From Acidobacteriota bacterium (GTDB lineage: Bacteria; Acidobacteriota; Terriglobia; Terriglobales; Acidobacteriaceae), in the NCBI GenBank assembly GCA_021811745.1, contig JAJZNH010000158.1, positions 1-6,643 on the forward strand: a stretch of 6,643 bases of DNA, in the 5' to 3' direction. Below the pieces are notes generated by a model, which saw only the letters and a list, made by a program, of their open reading frames with translations, was not told the origin of the DNA and did not search any database. Numbering within the stretch: position 1 is the first letter of the stretch; every line of letters starts with the position of its first letter. Shown here in pieces: positions 1 to 5,032 of the stretch. Position numbers and translations under genes: made by a program.

Positions 1-26
1 GGGGACGCTTCGCGTCCCCGGTTTTT
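1..26 (+). terminator. Rho-independent terminator of the gene upstream of the window
   Basis: GGGGACGC (1-8) and GCGTCCCC (12-19) form a perfect 8-bp GC-rich stem around a 3-nt TTC loop. Two G residues and a run of five T (22-26) follow. The T-run lies only on the + strand side, so this should end a rightward transcript that enters from the left. It separates pdxT from whatever lies upstream. The stem begins at base 1 of the window and could be longer than seen. Confidence 0.75.
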
Positions 27-99
27 CGTGGTCGCTGCGGTAGCGGAATCTCGATGTTGGGTTTCACGCCCGAAGAAATCGAGATCGAGGAAAAGAGGA

Positions 100-717
100 T
101 TGAGCCCGCAAGAGAGTAGACCCCGCATCGGCGTGCTCGCCATCCAGGGCGACTATGCCGCCCACGCCGCCGCGCTCGAAGAAGCCGGCGCAGAGGCTTG
201 CGAGGTGCGCACCCCCGAGGAACTCGATGCCGTCTACGGCCTCATCCTGCCCGGAGGAGAATCCACCACGATGCTCAAGTTCCTGGAGCGCCGCAACTTC
301 TTCGATCCTCTGCGGGAGTTCTGCGCCGCCCGCCCCGCCTTCGGCACCTGCGCCGGCGCCATCCTGCTGGCCCGCCAGGTGATCAACCCGCCGCAACGGT
401 CCTTGGGACTGCTGGATGCAACGCTGGAGCGCAACGCTTACGGCCGCCAGATCGATTCCACCATCTTCACCGCGCCGTCGGCTCTCCCCGGCCCGCCACT
501 GGAGATGATCTTCATCCGCGCCCCGCGCATCGCCTCCATCGGGCCCGGCGTCGAGGCGCTGGCCGTCCGCGACGGCTTCCCGACGCTCGTCCGCCAGGGT
601 TCGGTCCTGGCCGCCACCTTCCACCCAGAACTCTCGCACGACCGGCGTATCCACCGGCTTTTTCTCCAACTCGTCATCGAATCGAAGCACAACCACATCC
701 AAAATAAGCAGAGATGA
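100..717 (+). CDS. pdxT: Pyridoxal 5'-phosphate synthase glutaminase subunit PdxT
   Basis: PdxT hydrolyses glutamine and passes ammonia to PdxS, which builds PLP from a pentose phosphate and glyceraldehyde 3-phosphate (DXP-independent vitamin B6 synthesis, cytosolic). It is a class I, triad-type glutamine amidotransferase. Numbered from the TTG start at 100 (205 aa, close to the usual 190-200): the N-terminal strand IGVLAIQGDY; oxyanion-loop motif LPGGEST around 50-56; nucleophile C84 in FGTCAGAI; family motif RNAYGRQ; FIRAP; and the catalytic His/Glu pair H175/E177 in TFHPEL. The reading frame is open back to a GTG at 28, but the extra 24 residues are basic and unlike the family. TTG at 100 has GAGG at 87-90, 9 nt upstream, and puts the first conserved strand close to the N-terminus. 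No pdxS is visible, and the terminator at 1-26 argues against co-transcription with an upstream partner. Confidence 0.93.
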   Translation: MSPQESRPRIGVLAIQGDYAAHAAALEEAGAEACEVRTPEELDAVYGLILPGGESTTMLKFLERRNFFDPLREFCAARPAFGTCAGAILLARQVINPPQRSLGLLDATLERNAYGRQIDSTIFTAPSALPGPPLEMIFIRAPRIASIGPGVEALAVRDGFPTLVRQGSVLAATFHPELSHDRRIHRLFLQLVIESKHNHIQNKQR

Positions 718-718
718 A

Positions 719-742
719 CCGGATCCCCACTCCGGAACTTTT
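719..742 (+). terminator. Possible weak Rho-independent terminator after pdxT
   Basis: Two bases after the pdxT stop codon, CCGGA (719-723) can pair with TCCGG (731-735) around a 7-nt loop. AAC and four T (739-742) follow, then a pyrimidine-rich stretch. The stem is only 5 bp, so termination may be partial. Its place immediately after the stop supports the reading. The remaining ~100 bp before the oxidase gene show no convincing -35/-10 pair. Confidence 0.35.
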
Positions 743-848
743 CCCTTTATTGCATGAAATCCTCTTCCATCCTTCCCGGCATCTGCAGTCGATTTCAAGT
801 GCGTCGAACGCCAAGTGCGCGTAATCTGATTTCACCAAGAGGCGCCTT

Positions 849-1613
849 ATGCCTTCCACTTTTTACCCGACCCCGGTCGATACGGAAAGGAAATCCCCAG
901 GAATCGGCGGCAAACCGCCGGTCGACCGTCGTCCCACGGGCGGCGGAGGCGGCGGGGGCGACGACGACTGGAAAAATGCCCGTCGCGGGCCGCGCGAGCT
1001 GCTGAACAAGGTCCGTGCCTTTGTTTTCTGCGCTCTCACCGGCGACATGATGTTCTTTGTGGTGCTGGTGGTTCTCTTCTATGCCCGCCAGGCCGGAACC
1101 CACCTCGACCCCCGCACTCTCCGCGAAGTGGGCGACTGGCATCCGGTCATGATGCCCCCGATTCTCTTCCTCAATTCAGCCATTCTCATGGTCAGCATTC
1201 TCACCATGGAGCTGGCGCGCTTTCATATTTTCCACGAAATCGATGTTCTGGAGGAATGGCTCGGCCTCGGCCGTCCGGCTTTGCGCCGCACCCTCCCCTG
1301 GCTGGCCGCTACGCTGATCCTCGGCGTCCTGTTCCTGGTCGGCCAGGCCATCGCCTGGAGGCAGCTCACGGCCGAAGGCTTCGCGTTCAATCGCAACTCC
1401 ACCCCAGCCAGCTATTTCTTCTATGTGATCACCGGGCTGCATGCGGCCCACCTGGCCTTTGGCATCCTCGCTCTGGTGCTCTGCCTGTTCGCTCTGCACT
1501 GGCTCAAGCGCGTCGAGCACCGTCAGATCGCCGTGGACTCGGCCGCCTGGTTCTGGCATGCCATGGGCTTGGCCTGGCTCTTCCTGTTCGCGGTGCTCAC
1601 CTTCGGACAGTGA
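849..1613 (+). CDS. coxC: Heme-copper (cytochrome c) oxidase subunit III family protein
   Basis: This is an integral membrane subunit of an aa3-type terminal oxidase. In this family subunit III stabilises the proton-pumping core but carries no heme or copper. The 254-aa protein has a soluble N-terminus with a run of seven glycines (31-37) followed by DDDW, then five predicted membrane helices at about 56-79, 99-122, 149-170, 188-216 and 232-252. This is the short five-helix form without the first two helices of the seven-helix type. Family signatures are ILFLNSAILMVSI (helix 2), SYFFYVITGLHAAHL (helix 4) and WFWHAMGLAWLFLF (helix 5). The usual acidic residue of the first visible helix (SE.MFF in many homologues) is D66 here. 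The Asp common in the helix-5 motif WHFVD appears as G240. ATG 849 has AAGAGG at 837-842, 6 nt upstream. No subunit I or II gene is in the window, so its partners are elsewhere or upstream. Confidence 0.85.
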   Translation: MPSTFYPTPVDTERKSPGIGGKPPVDRRPTGGGGGGGDDDWKNARRGPRELLNKVRAFVFCALTGDMMFFVVLVVLFYARQAGTHLDPRTLREVGDWHPVMMPPILFLNSAILMVSILTMELARFHIFHEIDVLEEWLGLGRPALRRTLPWLAATLILGVLFLVGQAIAWRQLTAEGFAFNRNSTPASYFFYVITGLHAAHLAFGILALVLCLFALHWLKRVEHRQIAVDSAAWFWHAMGLAWLFLFAVLTFGQ

Positions 1614-1655
1614 AAGGAAGCTGCCCCTCCCCAATTCGAAATGCCTGTCGGTCGG

Positions 1656-1701
1656 CGCCTGACCGGCATGGCATGTGACGCCTGACCGGCATGGCATGTG
1701 A
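1656..1701. repeat. Perfect 23-bp tandem duplication
   Basis: Bases 1656-1678 and 1679-1701 are identical and directly abutting; the match ends exactly at both borders. Each unit begins CGCCTGACCGG and ends GCATGTGA, so each carries a TGTGA half-site (1674-1678 and 1697-1701), like the recognition half of CRP-family sites. The array lies immediately left of the palindrome at 1703-1716. Confidence 0.85.
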
Positions 1702-1702
1702 A

Positions 1703-1716
1703 GTGATGCGGATCAC
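1703..1716. promoter_or_regulatory. CRP/FNR-family operator-like palindrome
   Basis: GTGAT (1703-1707), spacer GCGG, ATCAC (1712-1716) is a perfect 5-bp inverted repeat with a 4-bp spacer. It fits the CRP-family layout: extended to TGTGA-N6-TCACA it has one mismatch, A for T at 1702. FNR sites share the geometry but normally read TTGAT-N4-ATCAA, so the half-sites here are closer to CRP-like members. No regulator gene is in the window. The assignment rests on motif shape and position. Confidence 0.5.
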
Positions 1717-1752
1717 ACCCCGTGTGCACGCCGGCAATTTATATATAGCTCA
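1703..1752 (+). promoter_or_regulatory. Candidate class II activator-dependent promoter of the nuo operon
   Basis: TATATA at 1740-1745 (overlapping alternatives 1739-1747) could serve as a -10 element, with a start point near 1751-1754. No recognisable -35 box lies 17 bp upstream. The palindrome centre at 1709.5 would instead sit at about -41.5 to -44.5, the position from which CRP/FNR proteins act at class II promoters. This would give a leader of roughly 210 nt before nuoA. It is inferred from spacing alone. Confidence 0.35.
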
Positions 1753-1855
1753 GAAAAAAAGAGTTTCTTCAGGGCCAGCCTCTCAGAAAGAGGTTTGCGT
1801 CTAAAACGGCGCAGTTTCTGTGTTTTCCGGCCTGTCTTTGCATGGCCTGCGCGCC

Positions 1856-1884
1856 TTGACTGGACGAGGCTGAAAACCTAATCT
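1856..1884 (+). promoter_or_regulatory. Possible second sigma-70-type promoter before nuoA
   Basis: TTGACT (1856-1861) matches five of six -35 consensus bases. It is followed after exactly 17 bp by TAATCT (1879-1884), a poor -10 with three of six matches. A start near 1891 would give a ~73-nt leader. It is weaker than it looks because the -10 is poor. Confidence 0.25.
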
Positions 1885-1963
1885 CAAACTAGGCCCTTCG
1901 ACTGAGACGTTCGCTGTCGCCCTCGGGGCTGATGTTGCAAAGATAACATTGAGCTGGACGGCG

Positions 1964-2365
1964 ATGGTCCCATACCACTGGCAATATCTTCCGCTTCTGC
2001 TGCAGGTCGCATTCGCGCTGGTGATGGGCGTGGGCATGGTCACGGCCTCGTGGTTCGTCGGCCGTCACCGCAATACCCGCGTCAAGCTCTCCACGTATGA
2101 GAGTGGCATCGAGGCAGTCCGCGATACGCGCGGCAGCTTCAGCGTCCGCTTTTACATGGTGGCCGTGGTCTTTATCCTGTTCGACGTGGAAGCGGTCTTC
2201 CTCATGCCCTGGGCTATTATCTACCGGCAGTTACCCCACATCACCGGCTCCAGGCTGTTCGGTTTCTGGGAGATGCTGGTCTATCTCGGCTTTGTAGCCG
2301 TGGCTCTTTACTACATCGTGCGCAAAGGCGTCCTCAACTGGAGTCAGGACAAGGCGGATCTCTGA
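1964..2365 (+). CDS. nuoA: NADH-quinone oxidoreductase subunit A (complex I, NuoA/ND3)
   Basis: NuoA is the three-helix membrane subunit of complex I at the junction of the hydrophilic and membrane arms; its first loop lines the quinone region. The 133-aa product has helices at about 7-30, 60-86 and 94-118. The diagnostic stretch is YESGIEAV in the loop, then RFYMVAVVFILFDVEAVFLMPWA, with the conserved acidic pair of FDVEA inside helix 2. The loop has ESG, as in E. coli NuoA, where mitochondrial ND3 has ECG. The frame is also open to a TTG at 1949, five codons upstream. ATG 1964 is preferred because it is an ATG and a better length match, but neither start has a strong ribosome site. It is the first nuo gene here and probably leads the operon. 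The next gene is nuoC, not nuoB. Confidence 0.9.
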   Translation: MVPYHWQYLPLLLQVAFALVMGVGMVTASWFVGRHRNTRVKLSTYESGIEAVRDTRGSFSVRFYMVAVVFILFDVEAVFLMPWAIIYRQLPHITGSRLFGFWEMLVYLGFVAVALYYIVRKGVLNWSQDKADL

Positions 2366-2426
2366 CGCACAACTCTGTGACGACGCAGATCCTCGAAAAC
2401 GCGGTTTATCGACAAGGCGGATTTCT
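2348..2426. repeat. Near-direct 16-bp repeat spanning the nuoA-nuoC gap
   Basis: GACAAGGCGGATCTCT at 2348-2363 (end of nuoA) recurs at 2411-2426 with one change (C to T). It lies 63 bp, or 21 codons, downstream in the same frame. Both copies are followed by GACGCA, the second after a 5-nt insertion that creates the nuoC ATG. The second copy also supplies the purine-rich GGCGGA ahead of nuoC. Confidence 0.7.
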
Positions 2427-2429
2427 CGG

Positions 2430-2930
2430 ATGACGCAACCAAACACACTGCTGGGCAAAGAGGCGGTCCTCGACGGGCTGCCCGATCACCCGGCGGTGAA
2501 AGCGATGCAGAACTGGAACCCCGAAGCGCTCGTCGACGCGAAGTACGACCGCGGCGAACTCACCGTCACCATTCCCCCCGAGCTGATTCGCACCGCCTGT
2601 AGGACCATGCAGGCCGCCGGCTACAACTTCTTCGACGACGTGACCGCAGTGGACTGGCATCCCGCAACACCCCGTTTCCAGTTGAGCTATCACCTGCTTT
2701 CGCATCAGTACCGCCAGTACATCCGGCTGCGCGTGATGGTCGGCGAACCCGATCCCTCGGTTCCTTCCATTACTCCGGTGTGGCCGGCTGCCAATTTCTT
2801 CGAGCGCGAGATCTTCGATCTGTTCGGCATCCGCTTTGAAGAGCATCCCGATCTGCGCCGCATCATGATGCCCGACGACTGGAAGGGGCATCCCCTGCGC
2901 AAAGACTATCCCGTGGAGGGATACCGCTGA
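2430..2930 (+). CDS. nuoC: NADH-quinone oxidoreductase subunit C (complex I 30-kDa subunit)
   Basis: NuoC is a peripheral-arm subunit that packs against NuoD; it carries no cofactor. The 166-aa protein is a free-standing NuoC, not a NuoCD fusion as in E. coli. The N-terminal two-thirds is the alpha/beta domain (FFDDVTAVDW around 61-70). The C-terminus holds the 30-kDa-subunit signature from about 130 onward: FEREIFDLFGIRF, then HPDLRRIMMPDDW, then GHPLRKDYPVEGYR at the end. The start is ATG 2430, with a modest GGCGGA 8-9 nt upstream. The stop overlaps the nuoD start by one base (TGATG), which implies translational coupling. The 64-nt gap to nuoA is where nuoB would be expected. Confidence 0.95.
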   Translation: MTQPNTLLGKEAVLDGLPDHPAVKAMQNWNPEALVDAKYDRGELTVTIPPELIRTACRTMQAAGYNFFDDVTAVDWHPATPRFQLSYHLLSHQYRQYIRLRVMVGEPDPSVPSITPVWPAANFFEREIFDLFGIRFEEHPDLRRIMMPDDWKGHPLRKDYPVEGYR

Positions 2931-4150
2931 TGGGCACCAGTTCACCCGGCTCTGCCGTTCTCACGCCGGAGATCGCCAACCTCGGCGGCCACCACATGGT
3001 CCTGAACATGGGCCCGCAGCATCCCGCCACGCACGGTGTGCTGCGCCTGGTGGTTGAAATCGACGGCGAGACCATCGTCCATGTGCGGCCTGAGATCGGT
3101 TACCTGCACACCGGCATCGAGAAGACCTGCGAAGCCAAGTTCTATCAGCAGGTCATTCCACTCACCGACCGCATCAACTACCTCGACCCGCTCTCGAACA
3201 ACCTCTGCTACTGCCTGGCGGTCGAGAAGCTCCTCGATCTCGAGATTCCCGAACGCGCGCAGTGGATTCGCGTCCTGCTCACCGAACTCAGCCGCCTCAA
3301 CTCGCACCTTATATGGCTGGGCACGCACGCCATGGACATCGGCGCGCTCACAGTATTTCTCTACACCTTTCGCGAGCGCGAGGATATCCTGCGTCTGTTT
3401 GAGGCCGTCGCTGGCCAGCGCATGATGACCAGTTACTTCCGCATCGGCGGTCTCGCCATGGAGCCGCCCCTCGACTGGTTGGATCGCGTGCAGGCCTTCA
3501 TCAACACTCTTCCCGAAAAGATCGACGAGTACTCCAACCTTCTTACCGGCAACCCCATTTTCATGAACCGGCTCAAGGGCGTGGGCTACCTTTCGCCGCA
3601 GGACGCCATCGCTCTCGGCGTCACTGGACCGCCGCTGCGCGCCTCCGGCATCGACTGGGACCTGCGGCGCGACATGCCCTACTCGAGTTATGAGAAATTC
3701 CATTTCAATGTGCCCACCTCAACGGCCGGCGACACCTGGGCGCGGTATGAAGTACGCCTGATCGAAATGCGCGAGAGCGTCAAGATCGTCCAGCAGGCGC
3801 TCGACGGCATGCCCGGCGGCCCCGTGAAGGCCAATGCGCCCAAGATCGTCCTGCCCGACCGCGAAAAGATGAAAACCCAGATGGAGGCGCTGATCCATCA
3901 CTTCAAAATCGTCACCGAAGGTTTTCCGGTTCCGGCCGGCGAGGTCTATCAGGCCATCGAGTGCGGCCACGGGCAGACCGGCTATTACGTCGTGGCCGAC
4001 GGCACCGCCAAGCCGTATCGCGTACACATGCGCTATCCGTCCTTTGCCACCTTGCAGGCGCTCGAAACCATGGCCAAAGGCCGCCTGATCGCGGACCTGG
4101 TGGCCGTGATTGGTTCCATCGATATTGTGCTGGGAGAAATCGACCGGTAA
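2930..4150 (+). CDS. nuoD: NADH-quinone oxidoreductase subunit D (complex I 49-kDa subunit)
   Basis: NuoD forms much of the quinone-reduction chamber and is related to the large subunit of NiFe hydrogenases, without the metal site. The 406-aa length is typical. The N-terminal signature NMGPQHPATHGVLRL (26-40) contains H35. RINYLDPLSN contains Y84. These have the same 49-residue spacing as the quinone-binding His38/Tyr87 pair of Thermus Nqo4. The motif EIGYLHTGIEK lies at about 55-65. The C-terminus reads DIVLGEIDR, as expected, so the gene is intact. ATG 2930 overlaps the nuoC stop. In Thermus and E. coli complex I this subunit contacts NuoB and its N2 cluster, so the lack of nuoB next to it is notable. 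Confidence 0.97.
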   Translation: MGTSSPGSAVLTPEIANLGGHHMVLNMGPQHPATHGVLRLVVEIDGETIVHVRPEIGYLHTGIEKTCEAKFYQQVIPLTDRINYLDPLSNNLCYCLAVEKLLDLEIPERAQWIRVLLTELSRLNSHLIWLGTHAMDIGALTVFLYTFREREDILRLFEAVAGQRMMTSYFRIGGLAMEPPLDWLDRVQAFINTLPEKIDEYSNLLTGNPIFMNRLKGVGYLSPQDAIALGVTGPPLRASGIDWDLRRDMPYSSYEKFHFNVPTSTAGDTWARYEVRLIEMRESVKIVQQALDGMPGGPVKANAPKIVLPDREKMKTQMEALIHHFKIVTEGFPVPAGEVYQAIECGHGQTGYYVVADGTAKPYRVHMRYPSFATLQALETMAKGRLIADLVAVIGSIDIVLGEIDR

Positions 4151-4165
4151 CAGCCGAGGTTTTCC

Positions 4166-4660
4166 ATGCCCGATTACGGAAAGCTCATCGACGAGGAAAA
4201 ACAGAAACAGGATTCGGCCATCGCCGCCGCCGACGCGCAGCGAGCGCGCGACATCGAGATGGTGGCCTTTTTCAGAGAGGTGGAAATCGAGTTGGGCGTG
4301 GAAATGGCCAAGGCGAATGTGGAATTGAAGAAACGCGCCGCGCCCTCCCTCTTCGGCCCTTTCCGCCCGATTCCCGATCAGGAAAAAATAGAACTCGCCT
4401 TTGGCCTTCGCAGTCCCTGCTGCCGGCTCACGCTCCACAACACCGATCCGCTCGCCGGCGTTTCTGCAATCCGCGTCGAGCTGATCGAGCAATCGGGCAA
4501 CACGATAGCACGGACACATTTCGTGATCGAAGGCGCCCTCGGCCATTTGAAAGCCTGCCGCTCGCCGGTCGAGGGCTTTCCCGATCGATCGTCGCAGTTG
4601 ACGCCCTCGGAGATCGCGCAGGAAGTTGTTTGCGCCATTATCCGCAGCCGTTTCGTATAA
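4166..4660 (+). CDS. Unrecognised 164-aa protein encoded inside the nuo operon
   Basis: I do not recognise a family. The gene starts 15 nt after nuoD at an ATG with GAGG at 4156-4159 (6-nt spacing), in the same direction, so it should be on the nuo transcript. Residues 6-58 are charged and predicted helical, likely coiled coil (rich in E, K, Q, A, R). A proline-containing linker follows (SLFGPFRPIP, 61-70). The C-terminal half looks alpha/beta: strands near 74-79, 86-91, 101-108 and 113-122, then a final helix (about 146-161). Cysteines are C85, C86, C131 and C156, too scattered to suggest an iron-sulfur site. There is no signal peptide or membrane helix, so it is probably cytoplasmic. Its position suggests a complex I accessory or assembly role, but that is inference from context only. 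Confidence 0.75.
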   Translation: MPDYGKLIDEEKQKQDSAIAAADAQRARDIEMVAFFREVEIELGVEMAKANVELKKRAAPSLFGPFRPIPDQEKIELAFGLRSPCCRLTLHNTDPLAGVSAIRVELIEQSGNTIARTHFVIEGALGHLKACRSPVEGFPDRSSQLTPSEIAQEVVCAIIRSRFV

Positions 4661-4684
4661 CCACGAACCACGAGGGACCTCACT

Positions 4685-5032
4685 TTGCACCAGTCCGCGC
4701 CAGCCATTCAAGACGCGCACCTCTATGCGGAGCTATGGGTCTCTCTCGCCTCGCTTTTGTGCAGCTATACCGCCGCGCACGGGCTCAACGGCAACCGCCA
4801 GGCCACGGTCGAACTCGGCGAAAAAAGAATCGTTGTCCGCCACGCGGAAAAATGGCTGTCCCTCGCGCGCACCGGCGCACAGGTCGCCTGGACGCGCGAA
4901 AATGGAAGCGGGGGAATGTTGGAATTCACTCAGGATGGCCGGCTGCGCACAACCGCCCGTGCAGACGCAGCGGCCCAGGAGGAAGAACTCGATATGGCCG
5001 CCGAAACCTGGGCCAGAGAGTTGATGCAATGA
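4685..5032 (+). CDS. Unrecognised 115-aa protein overlapping the nuoE start
   Basis: I do not recognise a family. The start is a TTG at 4685 with a good GAGGGA at 4672-4677, 7 nt upstream. No in-frame ATG precedes the conserved-looking region, so the unusual start is probably real. The product begins with a helix (about 8-33), then a likely beta section (TVELGEKRIVVRH 41-53; WLSLARTGAQVAW 57-69; MLEFTQDGRLRTT 78-90), and ends in an acidic helix (about 93-114). There is no signal peptide, membrane helix or cysteine motif (only C26). The stop overlaps the nuoE start as ATGA (5029-5032), so the two genes are probably translationally coupled. It lies 24 nt after the 164-aa gene. A role linked to the NADH module is plausible but unproven. 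Confidence 0.7.
   Translation: MHQSAPAIQDAHLYAELWVSLASLLCSYTAAHGLNGNRQATVELGEKRIVVRHAEKWLSLARTGAQVAWTRENGSGGMLEFTQDGRLRTTARADAAAQEEELDMAAETWARELMQ

Larger units (their letters stand above)
1614..1963 (+). other. 350-bp intergenic region: nuo operon control region and leader
   Basis: No credible gene lies here. From left to right it holds: an imperfect hairpin without a T-run (ATGCC 1641-1645 with GGCAT 1665-1669, GGTC 1650-1653 with GACC 1661-1664); a perfect 23-bp tandem duplication (1656-1701); a CRP/FNR-type palindrome (1703-1716); an AT-rich -10-like stretch (1738-1747); a small hairpin CCTCT/AGAGG (1779-1793); a second possible promoter (1856-1884); and a possible stem-loop at 1891-1930 just ahead of nuoA. 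No clear terminator follows the oxidase gene, so some read-through into nuo is possible. Confidence 0.6.

Noticed and set aside
28..99. Extended pdxT start at GTG 28
   Set aside because: The added 24 residues are basic, unlike PdxT N-termini, and begin 2 nt after the upstream terminator T-run, leaving no room for a ribosome site. TTG 100 has a Shine-Dalgarno sequence.
64..798. 244-codon antisense open frame opposite pdxT
   Set aside because: Shadow of a clear pdxT coding frame; low-complexity Gly/Ala/Arg/Glu composition and no motif.
1779..1793. Hairpin CCTCT-N5-AGAGG as an oxidase-gene terminator or attenuator
   Set aside because: The stem is only 5 bp, is followed by just TTT then GCGT, and lies 165 bp after the stop codon; too weak to call.
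1842..1859. Five-codon ORF (ATG to TGA) in the nuoA leader as a leader peptide
   Set aside because: No ribosome site and no regulatory codon pattern; an ORF this short is expected by chance.
4660..4673. Tandem ACCACGA heptamer after the 164-aa gene, as a mobile repeat signature
   Set aside because: Only two 7-bp copies, with no inverted partner or wider repeat; likely chance in this spacer.
3719..4720. 333-codon antisense open frame
   Set aside because: It is opposite nuoD and the 164-aa gene and shows the composition typical of a GC-rich complementary-strand shadow, with no recognisable domain.
3961..5028. Long open frame upstream of and in phase with nuoE, which would give a 526-aa protein
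   Set aside because: The first ~356 residues are Arg/Pro/Ala-rich and lie over the end of nuoD and two better-supported genes. The NuoE family begins at the ATG at 5029, which overlaps the previous stop.
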